A stretch of 35,509 nt of DNA. Source: Planctomycetota bacterium (lineage in GTDB: Bacteria; Planctomycetota; Phycisphaerae; UBA1845; Fen-1342). Below the pieces are notes generated by a model. It did not search any database and was not told the origin of the DNA. It saw only the letters and a program-made list of their open reading frames with translations. Location: positions 1 to 35,509 of the forward strand of contig JAHJAR010000173.1 of NCBI GenBank assembly GCA_018814045.1, written 5' to 3'. Positions 7,685-16,114 of this stretch are shown here, one piece after another (within the stretch, counting starts at the first letter, position 1; every line of letters starts with the position of its first letter). The position numbers were made by a program, and so were the translations under genes.

Positions 7685-8284
7685 ATGATGCGTACTGTTG
7701 CTTTGTTGGTAGTCTTTGCGCTGGCCGCCGTGCCGGCTCTGGCGCAGGGCTTTACCGAGGACTTTGAAGGTGGAATCCCCGCCACGTGGACCGTCATCGA
7801 CAACGAGATGACGGGCGTGGCCTGGGACACCAACGTGTTTTGGGGCGACGATAACTGGACCGGTGGCGGCGGCATGTGCGCCGATGTCAACTCGGACACC
7901 TTCGGCACCGCCGAGTTCGACACCGAACTCATCACACATTCGTTTGTGGTTCCGGGCGGCGCGATGCTCGAATACGTCACGAACTACGCCAACTTCGCCG
8001 CCTATGACTTCGCCGACGTTGACATCGATGCCGGTGCCGGCTGGGTCAACCTGTTGAGCTGGAACGAGGATCACGGCGGCTTCAAGGCCCTTCCGGGCGA
8101 GTTCGTCAGCCTCGACCTGTCGGCCTACGCCGGGCAGACCGCCCAGGTCCGCTTCCACTACTATGATCCAAACACTGGCGACTACGACTGGTACTGGGAA
8201 GTTGACGACGTCACCGTCACACCCGAGCCCGCCAGCCTTGGTCTGCTGAGCATTGGTGCCCTGGCGCTGCTGCGTCGGCGCTAG
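7685..8284 (+). CDS. PEP-CTERM sorting-domain exported protein
   Basis: The ATG at 7685 follows GGAGG (7674-7678) by six bases. The 199-residue precursor has a Sec signal peptide (1-21, ending ALAQ). The middle is acidic, Trp- and Asp-rich with the look of a beta-sandwich of the choice-of-anchor type (EDFEGGIPATWTV near the start, YYDPNTGDYDWYWEVDDV near the end). The C-terminus is a PEP-CTERM signal: PEPASLG, a short hydrophobic helix, then ALLRRR. In this system an exosortase removes the tail during export. No exosortase or exopolysaccharide genes are in the window. A clear terminator follows, so it is monocistronic. Confidence 0.9.
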   Translation: MMRTVALLVVFALAAVPALAQGFTEDFEGGIPATWTVIDNEMTGVAWDTNVFWGDDNWTGGGGMCADVNSDTFGTAEFDTELITHSFVVPGGAMLEYVTNYANFAAYDFADVDIDAGAGWVNLLSWNEDHGGFKALPGEFVSLDLSAYAGQTAQVRFHYYDPNTGDYDWYWEVDDVTVTPEPASLGLLSIGALALLRRR

Positions 8285-8314
8285 AGCCGCGGGACCAGCG
8301 AAAACCCGCATCCC

Positions 8315-8343
8315 GGGCCGCCTGTTGCAGGCGGCCCTCTTTT
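8315..8343 (+). terminator. Intrinsic terminator of the PEP-CTERM gene
   Basis: The perfect 10-bp stem GGGCCGCCTG / CAGGCGGCCC has a TTG loop and is directly followed by TCTTTT. It starts 30 bases after the stop codon. Confidence 0.9.
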
Positions 8344-8366
8344 ATGCGCCGCGCTCCCCTCGAACG

Positions 8367-10994
8367 TCAGACCATGCCCCGCCGCTTGCGCAGCGCCCAT
8401 TCCAACGCCAGCGCACCCACTAGCACGGTAAACGGCAGCCACGGTTTACGCTGCGTCACATCGTATTGCACGGTTGCTTCGATCCTCCGCCGGCGATCCG
8501 TCGTAGCCAGGTCACGCAGCAGTTCGGGCAGTTGCTCGATCTCGGCGTAACGCCCGCCATGCTCGGCGGTCAGCTCCGCAACCTGTCGCAAAAGCATCAG
8601 GTTGCTGGTGGGCGGACGAAGCTCCAGATCGGTTTCCGAGATCGTAAACTGGGTGCGTGCCGTCAGCTCTTCTTCCAGCAGCGCCAACGCTGCCGTTGTG
8701 GACGCTTCGGGCATGCCGCCGGCGAAGGATGACGCCAACGTGAACTCCAGTTCATATTTGCCAACGCGGGCCAGCAGCTCGCCATGGACGTGCGTCGTCA
8801 ACTCAGCTACCCATTCACGGCCCGCGCGTCTAAGCGGTATCACAACCTCACCGGGTGCGCCGGCCTCGATCTGCGTCGCCATTTCCGTAGCGACGGGCCT
8901 CGATTGCGGCGTGGGAGGCGCGGGTTGGGGTTGCGCCGGCGGCCGCAGCGTCAGGCGGGCTGACAGCTCGGTTGGATCGATGGAGGAGTCGAGCGCTGCC
9001 AATCCGGTGACTCCCGCGCGAATCAGCACTGGGCGCCGCCCAGCACTCAAGGCCGCGCGCGGATATGTCGTGGCATCCGCGAGCACCCAGGCGCGCGGTC
9101 TCCGATGCGCCAGCCAGACCACGAGTTGTCGCCAGAACTGGCGGTGCAGCGCCGCCCCCTCGTCTGAGCCCAGCGCCCACGGCCAGGTGCTGTTCCAGGC
9201 CGCCGCCACGCATCGTCCTCGTCCCACCTCTTGGGCTACGAGGAGCGGCTGACCCTGTTCGTTCTCGGCCAGCACTGCTGCCACCGGGTTTGGCTGTCCC
9301 AGCCGTGCCGCGCCGCCGAGTGTGGGCAGACTCTCCCACACCGCCCGGACTTGCGGCAAGCTCGGTGGCGCCATGGGAGACGCCGGCCTGCCAGCCCGGG
9401 ACTGTGCGGCGTGCGCGGTCGTACCCCTGAATACCGGGTGGTCCCAGCCGGTGGCGCTGGGCAGCAGGCGCGGCCGGTAGCCGACCGGCGGAATCTCCAA
9501 CACGAACCGAACCGGGCAGAGATCTCCGAGTGTGGTCTGGTCGTAGTCGCCTTCGTTGTAGAAATCGGGCCCACCGGCCAGTAGCAATCCTACGCCGCGG
9601 GTTGTAACAGCGTCGGCCAGCGCCTTCAACGTGCGCGAGCTCAGCCGCCACTTGGGCACGTTGCCCAGAACGACCACGTCGTACTCCTCCCAGGCCTCCG
9701 CACCGGTCGTGAAGCGCGAGTCAATCCGTCCGGGGTTGCGCGGCAGAAACTTGGGCGTCGTTTCCAGCCGCGGATCTCCCGCCCAGGCCCGCAGGACAAA
9801 GGCCGCTTCGGTGCGCGGCGCCCCCTCGAGCAATAGGACGCGAATGCGGTCTTCGGTTACCTCGAGCACCGACGACATCTCGTAGACCGCGGCTCCCAGC
9901 ACTTCCGGAAGCGTCACGCGCAACGTCAGGCGGTGAACGCCCGGGGTGTTCGGCGCAACTTCAAAGTCGCTCGTGAGTCGCTGCGACTCCGCGACGATCT
10001 GCGTCGGTTCCTCCGCAACGACTTCGTCGTCCCAAAGCAATTCGAGCAACACCGTCTGGCGCAGGCACCCCTGAACACGCGCCGCCGCGTGAACTCGCAG
10101 GTGGTCACGCAAGCCGATCCGCGGCGGCAACGCCAGAGGTTGCAGGTCCACCGTCGGCGAGCGACCCGGCGCCGGCCCCACCCCGCACGTAATCAGGGCC
10201 GTCTTCTGTTCCGCCAGCACGCGCGCCGCCCGCCGCACATCCGGTGCTTCCGCCACGTTCTCGGCGCCGTCGCTGATCAGCAGCACGGCGTATGGCGGGT
10301 TCTGGTCCTCGGAGCGCAACTGGCCACTGTGCCGCAGCGCGTCGGCCACGCCCGAGAGCATGTCGCGCGGGGCAATCTGCCATCCCTCGGGCGGCTCAGT
10401 CCCGACCCGCAGCCCCAGCACACGCACGTCGTACATTTCGTTCAGGCGGGCGACCCACGAGCGGGCCAGGGCGATGGCCTTATTGGCACGTTCTGCCCGC
10501 GTCGGCGCCGGTGCATCCGCGTCCGTCCGATCGGCGATCGACATCGAGTTGGATTGATCGAGCAGGGCCACCAGCAGCGGCTTGCGCCACTCGACGACCG
10601 TCCAACGCCAGATCGGCCGCCCGACCATCAGGACAACCGCGACCCACGCGACCACACGGATCGCGACCAGCAGCGCGGCAGTCAGCGCGCCGACGCTGCG
10701 CGGCCGACGACGATACGACTCGATTGTCAGCCATACCAGCGCGGCCAGCGCAAGGGCCCCGATCAATACGTGCGCCACGAGGGTGTCCTCGTGCACCAGC
10801 CACGCCGCCAGCAAGGCGGCACCGGCGCCGAGGGCCAACGCACGCCCCCCATGGCGCACAGCCCGGCCCAGCGGCACGTGCGTCGCAGCATCCACCCGAG
10901 GCGGCCGTCGCCGCAGGAGCACGCTCGCCGCCACGGCCGCGACGAACCCCGCGGCCAACCAACCCGGCTGCAATAGAACGAAGGTGGCGATCAA
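8367..10994 (-). CDS. Large membrane protein with von Willebrand factor A-like domain and glutamine-amidotransferase-like region
   Basis: An 875-residue protein. Four hydrophobic helices lie at about 8-27, 51-67, 71-92 and 101-125. From about 139 there is a VWA domain whose MIDAS core is LLDQSNSMS (D146, S148, S150), and a further strand with LLISDGAENVAE. Residues around 390-520 contain VLLLEGAPRTEAAFVLRAW and VVVLGNVPKWRLSSRTLKAL followed by LLLAGGPDFYNEGDY, a pattern of the class I amidotransferase-like fold without an obvious catalytic Cys. A final helix lies near 853-870, before EWALRKRRG. Planctomycetes encode many such BatA-like proteins, often beside MoxR ATPases, but none is here. 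The start is the TTG at 10994, with no ribosome site and no nearby ATG, so the N-terminus is uncertain. Confidence 0.8.
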   Translation of the reverse strand: MIATFVLLQPGWLAAGFVAAVAASVLLRRRPPRVDAATHVPLGRAVRHGGRALALGAGAALLAAWLVHEDTLVAHVLIGALALAALVWLTIESYRRRPRSVGALTAALLVAIRVVAWVAVVLMVGRPIWRWTVVEWRKPLLVALLDQSNSMSIADRTDADAPAPTRAERANKAIALARSWVARLNEMYDVRVLGLRVGTEPPEGWQIAPRDMLSGVADALRHSGQLRSEDQNPPYAVLLISDGAENVAEAPDVRRAARVLAEQKTALITCGVGPAPGRSPTVDLQPLALPPRIGLRDHLRVHAAARVQGCLRQTVLLELLWDDEVVAEEPTQIVAESQRLTSDFEVAPNTPGVHRLTLRVTLPEVLGAAVYEMSSVLEVTEDRIRVLLLEGAPRTEAAFVLRAWAGDPRLETTPKFLPRNPGRIDSRFTTGAEAWEEYDVVVLGNVPKWRLSSRTLKALADAVTTRGVGLLLAGGPDFYNEGDYDQTTLGDLCPVRFVLEIPPVGYRPRLLPSATGWDHPVFRGTTAHAAQSRAGRPASPMAPPSLPQVRAVWESLPTLGGAARLGQPNPVAAVLAENEQGQPLLVAQEVGRGRCVAAAWNSTWPWALGSDEGAALHRQFWRQLVVWLAHRRPRAWVLADATTYPRAALSAGRRPVLIRAGVTGLAALDSSIDPTELSARLTLRPPAQPQPAPPTPQSRPVATEMATQIEAGAPGEVVIPLRRAGREWVAELTTHVHGELLARVGKYELEFTLASSFAGGMPEASTTAALALLEEELTARTQFTISETDLELRPPTSNLMLLRQVAELTAEHGGRYAEIEQLPELLRDLATTDRRRRIEATVQYDVTQRKPWLPFTVLVGALALEWALRKRRGMV

Positions 10995-11020
10995 GGGACG
11001 TTACCCGCGCAGCTAATGTA

Positions 11021-11105
11021 GTTTCTCACGCTGCTCGCATCTTATCCGAGCCGCGACCGTGAGGCAGCGGCGCCCCTCGCGCGCAAGGACCACTTCCTTA
11101 CTGGC
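11021..11105 (+). repeat. Dispersed hairpin repeat, copy C
   Basis: It has the same block order as the copy at 6933: GTTTCTCACGCTG, then CTTATCCGAGCCGCGACCGTGAGG, then CCCTCGCGCGCA, then a decayed inverted partner (GACCACTTCCTTACTGG). Right after it, the words GCGGTCCAGAAA occur twice (11110-11122 and 11157-11168), hinting at a further short duplication at the edge of the next gene. Confidence 0.7.
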
Positions 11106-11148
11106 GCAGCGCGGTCCAGAAATGACGCTCCACTTGTGGCCAACTACA

Positions 11149-13146
11149 CTAGCGCGGCGGTCCAGAAAGCCGCTTTGACAACGGCGCGCTCATCGGATTA
11201 TGCCAAACGCGGCAGAGCGGGACGGCGGAGCGCGTGTAGTCCGCCTGCGACCACTCGGGATCGGTCGAGTACGCCCAACCCTGTCCATCGGCGCCAGCAA
11301 ACTCGTACAACAGAGCCGTCGTGGGCGATGGGTTGGCCTGATCGGCGGGCAGGCCGTAGAAGACGATCGCGCGATCGTCGCCCGCGGCGTCAGCGACCGG
11401 AACGGCAGCGAGTCGCGCGCCGGCGCCTGCGTGTGCATCCTGGCGCACGGCAACGACGCCGGCCCGCGGTCGGTCCAGGGCGAAGAAGGCGACCTCGCGC
11501 GGCTGTGGCAGCGCGGGCAGGTGCCGGGCCGTGGCAAGCCGGTCCGGCTCATCCGCACAGGACAGGCGGTACACCGGTACCGGCAACGCAAGCCGCTCGT
11601 CGGCCAGGTTCAGCTTGTACATGATCTGGTTGTAGTCGTAGCGCGGCGTCTTGTCGGGATTGCCCGAGAAGGTGTTGGCGTAGGTGCCTTCGAAGTAAAT
11701 GACGCGGCCACCATCCTTGTCAAAGACGGGGTGTTGCTTCGGATTATAGAAGCTGTACTTGTCGTGCGTGACAATCTTGCGGGCGTATGCCCACGGGCCC
11801 AGCGGCGTGTCAGCCTCCGCATACCACGTCTCACCGAGCATCGAGGTGCCAAAGCACTCACAACGGATCGTGATCCACCGCTGGCGATGCTCATTCCAGT
11901 ACACTGAACCGTTGTGGGCCAACACCGCCTGACCGGTATCGGCGTCCTGGAGGTGAATCCAGGCTTCCTCGGGCTTCAGCTTCCCGGCTTTGATGAGCTC
12001 TTGCTGTTGCGGCTGGTCCAGCGCCGGCGTGTTCCGCTTCCACGCGTAGCGGATCCGACCCGCGGCATCCCGCTCGATTTCCGCAGCATTCAGCCGGCCG
12101 CCCTCCTTGAGCGGCGTCCACGCTTCGTATTGGCTGAGGTCGAGGTAGGCTTCCGCGGTCGCGCGAACCCGCACGAGCGGCAACGGATTGGGAAACCAGA
12201 TGTATTCGACGCCCTCGTCGGCGTAGATGAACGGATGCCCGCCCGGGCGCACCGGAGCGTTCAAGTCGAACTCGCTCACCTTCTCGAAGATCTGGCTCTC
12301 ATCGTTGTACAGCATGAAACCACGCTCGACCGCCTCCATCGCCGTTGTCACACGCGCGTACGCGGCGTACATCCGCTGCTGTCCGCCTTCGCCGGGCAAG
12401 GTCACAAAAGCATCGAGCCAGACGGGGCCGGGCTCTTGTCGTGGGGCCAGCTTCTTCGCGAACCCGTCCGGGCGGGTGAAATAGTCCAGGTTTACGCCGA
12501 TTTCGGGGTCGAGCCCGCCGTCAGACGGCAACTGCGATGTTGCCCCGGCCATGTGGAAGTTGCCGAGGGGATACTTCGGCCAACCGGTATCGCCCCAGAA
12601 CCAGTAGAGGCGGCCGCGATAGACGGCATTCTGAATGCTGTCCTGGCCAAGCACGTCGCCGTTCAGAATCGGTTTGCTCAGAGGAACCGGCTGCCCCGCC
12701 AGGACGCTGTCCCGGTAGATCCCGCCGCCGGTGACGCGGTAGAGCCGTTCCGCGATATTGAGCCGCTTGAGCTTCAGCTCAGCCCGTCCGCCCGCGACGA
12801 CATGCAACGCTGTACCGGCCATCCCAAAGCCGTCGGCGGGAAACGCGTAGCCGTGACTCTTGACGAAGAAGAACACGTCACGGTCCATGAGGCCCGGCTC
12901 ATGAAAGGCCACGATACCGTTGCTGTCGGTGTAGTGGCGGATGTTGTTGACCGTCTGCAACTCGACCAGCGGTACACCCCGGCCGGTCTGCTCGTCAACA
13001 ACGACAATCTGGAAGTACTCGCCCGCGTCAATCCCGGGCGCAGCCCCGAATACGGCAATAGTCAGCACGGCGGACAATGCAAACACGGCAGCACTCCTGT
13101 TGATGGACCACACCCCAAGTCCATCCGCGTACCAGCCGTGTGTCAA
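11149..13146 (-). CDS. Secreted DUF4185-like protein of unknown function
   Basis: A 665-residue frame with an N-terminal hydrophobic export signal (about residues 21-40), then a small beta domain (IVVVDEQTGRGVPLVELQT, TDSNGIVAFHEPG) like a carboxypeptidase-regulatory or collagen-binding-B fold. A large Trp- and Tyr-rich region follows, with YWFWGDT, the hallmark of DUF4185-like five-bladed propellers, and WITIRCECFGTSMLGETWYAEAD. Such proteins are secreted and have no established activity; glycan binding or hydrolysis is a guess. The TTG at 13146 opens the frame, but GTG at 13113 or 13086 (AGGAG seven bases upstream) may be the real start. It begins about 30 bases after the ferritin-like gene and may be the last gene of that operon. 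A decayed copy of its 3' end lies at 16941-17156. Confidence 0.75.
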   Translation of the reverse strand: MTHGWYADGLGVWSINRSAAVFALSAVLTIAVFGAAPGIDAGEYFQIVVVDEQTGRGVPLVELQTVNNIRHYTDSNGIVAFHEPGLMDRDVFFFVKSHGYAFPADGFGMAGTALHVVAGGRAELKLKRLNIAERLYRVTGGGIYRDSVLAGQPVPLSKPILNGDVLGQDSIQNAVYRGRLYWFWGDTGWPKYPLGNFHMAGATSQLPSDGGLDPEIGVNLDYFTRPDGFAKKLAPRQEPGPVWLDAFVTLPGEGGQQRMYAAYARVTTAMEAVERGFMLYNDESQIFEKVSEFDLNAPVRPGGHPFIYADEGVEYIWFPNPLPLVRVRATAEAYLDLSQYEAWTPLKEGGRLNAAEIERDAAGRIRYAWKRNTPALDQPQQQELIKAGKLKPEEAWIHLQDADTGQAVLAHNGSVYWNEHRQRWITIRCECFGTSMLGETWYAEADTPLGPWAYARKIVTHDKYSFYNPKQHPVFDKDGGRVIYFEGTYANTFSGNPDKTPRYDYNQIMYKLNLADERLALPVPVYRLSCADEPDRLATARHLPALPQPREVAFFALDRPRAGVVAVRQDAHAGAGARLAAVPVADAAGDDRAIVFYGLPADQANPSPTTALLYEFAGADGQGWAYSTDPEWSQADYTRSAVPLCRVWHNPMSAPLSKRLSGPPR

Positions 13147-13176
13147 GCGCCGCCGGCGATCAACTCGGCGATCGGC

Positions 13177-14163
13177 CTACCACCCCCTTTGCAGCGCTGG
13201 GAGATGGTGATTGAGCGAGGCGTCGCGCAGCCGTTCGAGCACCCTCCTGATGTCCTCGTGATCAACAGCATCGATCAACTCGTCGTACATGGCGACATTG
13301 CCGGCCTCCACTTCAGCCGCAAGCTGGATGGCGCCCTGCGGCGTTTTTGGAACGGCGGGAGTGCCGACCGCACTCCGCTCAGGCGGCTCCAGGCCATAGC
13401 GCTCGAAGAGGCTCAGCAATGCCCCGGCGTGCCGTTGTTCGGCGCGGCGGATGTTCTCCAGCTTCCGCGACGAGCCGAATTTCTCGATGACACTCGAGTA
13501 GTATGCGTCGGCGCCGTACTCGTCCAGGAGCGCAGCGCGCAGGGCGTCTTCCTCAGCGGCGCCGAGCGTGCCGACGGCGGCATTCCGGCCACGAGACGCC
13601 GATCCGCCGTCCTGGTAGCCTCGGGCGTCGAAGCGCCCGCGCTCAGCGCGTCCTCGCCATGCGCCGTCGGACTGCCGGCCACGCCCGCCTGCGCGCGGGG
13701 ACACGCCGGAGTTACCGCGATTGACACCGGGTTTCTGCTGCCGACAAGCGGGCGCGTTCGAAACCGTGGCAGCACCGCAACCTCGGCGGAGATGACCTTG
13801 TCGCGCACTCAAGCCGCTTCCGCTCCAACGACCCCCACGCGACAGGGCGCCGTCACAATCGCCGTCGGCGCAGCAGCAGCAGCAGCAGCAGGTCGGACCG
13901 CAACGGAAGCTGCGCTCCCTTAGCGGCCGACTGGCTGAGCGTTGCGGGGCATCCGTTGCCGACCTTGCTCTGCGGCTCTGAAGGAGGTAGGGAACGACAC
14001 CGGTGTTCGCTGCGCACGCTTGGCGCACGGCGACCTGTCGCGCCTTGCCCGCGCGTTCTCCACTGCGTCCGCTGTTGGCGTCGAAACTCCCCGATCGGCC
14101 CTGGGCCCAGGCAAAAGTTGCGCTCGCGGTCAACACGATCGTGACCGCCGTCATCCGTTTCAT
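13177..14163 (-). CDS. Exported ferritin-like (DUF2202-type) protein with poly-cysteine tract
   Basis: A 328-residue protein. The ATG at 14163 overlaps the upstream stop as ATGA and has AAGGAGA just upstream. A signal peptide spans residues 1-20 (ends FAWA). Residues 21-200 are Arg/Gly/Ser-rich and low-complexity, with Cys50, Cys88, seven consecutive cysteines (92-98) and Cys103. Residues 203-325 form a four-helix ferritin-like domain: ALLDEYGADAYY (E215), ENIRRAEQRHAGAL (E242, H245), AAEVEAGNVAMYDELI (E284, E286) and a closing LNHHLPAL. These match the metal ligand spacing of DUF2202 ferritin-like proteins. The product probably acts in the periplasm in metal binding or redox defence. The Cys tract is encoded by a (CAG)7 triplet repeat (plus strand 13871-13891). 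The linker composition leaves open an old frame change. Confidence 0.78.
   Translation of the reverse strand: MKRMTAVTIVLTASATFAWAQGRSGSFDANSGRSGERAGKARQVAVRQACAANTGVVPYLLQSRRARSATDAPQRSASRPLRERSFRCGPTCCCCCCCADGDCDGALSRGGRWSGSGLSARQGHLRRGCGAATVSNAPACRQQKPGVNRGNSGVSPRAGGRGRQSDGAWRGRAERGRFDARGYQDGGSASRGRNAAVGTLGAAEEDALRAALLDEYGADAYYSSVIEKFGSSRKLENIRRAEQRHAGALLSLFERYGLEPPERSAVGTPAVPKTPQGAIQLAAEVEAGNVAMYDELIDAVDHEDIRRVLERLRDASLNHHLPALQRGW
13871..13891. repeat. (CAG)7 triplet microsatellite within the ferritin-like gene
   Basis: Seven exact CAG units on the plus strand read as TGC (Cys) codons on the coding minus strand. Gain or loss of units would keep the frame and change only the number of cysteines. 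Confidence 0.9.
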
Positions 14164-14798
14164 GGCTGATCTCCTTGCTCGCCAACGTCAGGGCGCGAGG
14201 TTGGCGCTTCGTCCGTCGAATCATCCCGGTTTGGACCGCGGCCACCGTCCCGGCTGCGACCAGGGCCCCGCCCGGCGGGCGGGCCGCCGCGTCCTTGTCT
14301 ACCGCGCCCCTCTCGCCAGCCTTCGCTTTGTCCGTGCCTCCAGCGATGGCCGCCGGCCGCGCGGATGCCGTCTGCACACCTTCGGAACAACTTCGACCGT
14401 GGCTCATCCGTCAGGTGCGGGCGCAAAGCGAGCAGGTGCTGCGCGACTCGCCGTTCGAGCTGATCGTGAACCGCGATGACCGTCTCGACCTGGCGCAGGA
14501 TCGCCTCGTCCGTGGCGTCCACGGCCTCAAACATGGTCGCCAGCTTCTCGCGTTCGGCTTCGAGCGCGGCTTCGAGCAGCGTCTTCTCGTCATCGAACTC
14601 CGGATCGACCCCGGAAATGCGCTCGATCTGCTCGGGCAACAGCCGCAGCCATGTGCCCAACACTTCCGTCGGGCCGGCAGGCTGACGATGCGCTTCCTGT
14701 GCCGCTGGTTGCGATTGCCGCGCGTGGGTCGCCATGAAGCTGCCCAACGCGCAAAGGACGAATGCGCCCACGACGCTGGCATCTCGTATGAGCCTCAT
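14160..14798 (-). CDS. CpxP/Spy-like periplasmic helical protein
   Basis: A 212-residue protein with a signal anchor (about 7-27), then charged long helices (GTWLRLLPEQIERISGV, AALEAEREKLATMFEAVDATDEAILRQVE) and LRPHLTDEPRSKLFRRCA. The last segment resembles the LT-x-EQ-x-x-x-F end of CpxP/ZraP/Spy (heavy-metal sensor, LTXXQ-type) proteins. The C-terminal 65 residues are an Arg/Gly/Pro-rich tail. The start overlaps the anti-sigma stop as ATGA, and its own stop overlaps the ferritin-like start, so four genes are tightly coupled. It likely buffers or senses metal or misfolded protein at the envelope and feeds the sigma system; this is inferred from context. Confidence 0.75.
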   Translation of the reverse strand: MRLIRDASVVGAFVLCALGSFMATHARQSQPAAQEAHRQPAGPTEVLGTWLRLLPEQIERISGVDPEFDDEKTLLEAALEAEREKLATMFEAVDATDEAILRQVETVIAVHDQLERRVAQHLLALRPHLTDEPRSKLFRRCADGIRAAGGHRWRHGQSEGWREGRGRQGRGGPPAGRGPGRSRDGGRGPNRDDSTDEAPTSRPDVGEQGDQP

Positions 14799-15277
14799 GA
14801 CGCATCTCCTGCTTCAGCAGCGCTGGTCAAGTCAGAGACGGTCGTAAAGAGGCCCGTGGCCGAGGGCAACTCGATGAAGTGGAATCCAAGCGCATCCAGC
14901 ACCTCCTCCGCGCTCACCATCGGGACCGCCTGTAGCGCCCCCCCACGGGCCCCCAAGATCCTCCCGCCGACGTAGCCTGTTCCAACGCCCAGGACGATGG
15001 CCGCCGCGACCCGACCGATTCGGCCTGCTCTCGTCCAGCCCGGCCGAATCGTCGCAGACTGCCAATCGTCGAGCCGTTGGTCGATCGCGGGCCACTGGTC
15101 AGGCAGGTCGGTTTCCACCTGCCAGTCTCCGAGGACAGCGCGCAGCGCCCGATGCTGCTCGAAGGCCTTTCGGCATTCGGCGCAGGACTCAAGGTGCGCC
15201 TCGATCTCGCGTCGCTGACCGTCTGATAACTCCGCGGCGGCCAGTCTGATCAGATTCGTTTCGCTCACATGACTCAT
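14795..15277 (-). CDS. Anti-sigma factor with zinc-finger (ZAS/zf-HC2) domain
   Basis: A 160-residue membrane protein. The N-terminal domain has the H-x3-C-x2-C motif (H28, C32, C35 in AHLESCAEC) that binds the cognate ECF sigma factor. A transmembrane helix lies near 88-107 (VAAAIVLGVGTGYVGG), leaving about 50 residues outside. It starts 75 bases after the sigma gene and overlaps the CpxP-like gene by four bases. Its small periplasmic part could contact the CpxP-like product. Confidence 0.88.
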   Translation of the reverse strand: MSHVSETNLIRLAAAELSDGQRREIEAHLESCAECRKAFEQHRALRAVLGDWQVETDLPDQWPAIDQRLDDWQSATIRPGWTRAGRIGRVAAAIVLGVGTGYVGGRILGARGGALQAVPMVSAEEVLDALGFHFIELPSATGLFTTVSDLTSAAEAGDAS

Positions 15278-15352
15278 TGCCCGGCTCCATCGTTTGAACG
15301 CGTCCGCCGTGTCATTCCGGCGGAGGATTGTGCATATTCCTGGCCCCTTCAG

Positions 15353-15877
15353 TCAGCCACCCTCCAAATCCGCGAGCAGTTCGCGGAGCCCGCCGTAGGC
15401 CCGCACGAGACAGGACTCGACGGCGCTGCTACTCCAGCCCGTCGTGGCGGCAATATCCTTATAGGACATTCCCTCGAAGCGGTGGAGAATCAGCGCAAGT
15501 CGCTGGCGATCAGGGAGTTGGGCGATGGCCCGCCGGACCTTGTCCTGCCGCTCGGCGCGCTGCACCGGCTCCGCGGCATCGGGGGCCTGTTCGCCCGCGG
15601 ACTGCAAATCGAGTGAGACCGGATCACGCCGTGCTCTGCGGCGCTGGTCCCAGCACAGGTTGGCCACCACCCGGTAAAGCCACGTCGTGAACTGCGCCCT
15701 CGGGCGATATGAGCTAGCGCGCTCAAACACCCGCACGAAGGCATCCTGGCAGATGTCTTCGGCGGCCTCGCGGCGCCCCAGAAATCGTAGCGCCAGGCCG
15801 ATGACCTTCTCCTGATGACGACGAACCAACACGGCCAGCGCCGCGCGGTCGCGTCCGGCCACGCGCACCATCAGCAC
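15353..15877 (-). CDS. ECF-family RNA polymerase sigma factor
   Basis: A 174-residue sigma factor with region 2 (VIGLALRFLGRREAAEDICQDAFVRVFE, then FTTWLYRVVANLCWDQRRR) and region 4 (LPDRQRLALILHRFEGMSYKDIAATTGWSSSAVESCLVRAYGGLRELL). It heads the operon of anti-sigma, CpxP-like and ferritin-like genes. The GTG at 15877 is used as start. The same frame is open up to 15988 with no ATG, encoding a plausible acidic N-terminus (YDDLSDH just before), so translation could start further upstream at a rare codon. Confidence 0.9.
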   Translation of the reverse strand: MLMVRVAGRDRAALAVLVRRHQEKVIGLALRFLGRREAAEDICQDAFVRVFERASSYRPRAQFTTWLYRVVANLCWDQRRRARRDPVSLDLQSAGEQAPDAAEPVQRAERQDKVRRAIAQLPDRQRLALILHRFEGMSYKDIAATTGWSSSAVESCLVRAYGGLRELLADLEGG

Positions 15878-16114
15878 ATGATCGCTCAGGTCATCATAAA
15901 CCGGGTTGTGAGGTTCGGTGGCCAGGGCGTTGAAGTCGTCCTTTCGGAGCTTTGAATGTTCGGCCGCAGGAATACCCGCGGCGGTGCGTTAAACCAATGG
16001 TTGCGAGGATTGTCCATGGACCGGTCGGCAACCGCAATGAGTCGGCTTAATGGCGTTGAGCCGGCAAAACCCGTGAATAACTTGGCAACGCCTGACATAC
16101 AGGAGTATTCGACT

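Noticed and set aside
9933..10976. 347-codon plus-strand open frame
   Set aside because: It is antisense to the VWA-domain gene and is Arg/Gln/His-rich with no recognisable motif.
11914..13923. 669-codon plus-strand open frame
   Set aside because: It is antisense to the DUF4185-like and ferritin-like genes. It has no ribosome site or domain, and the composition is that of a shadow frame in GC-rich DNA.
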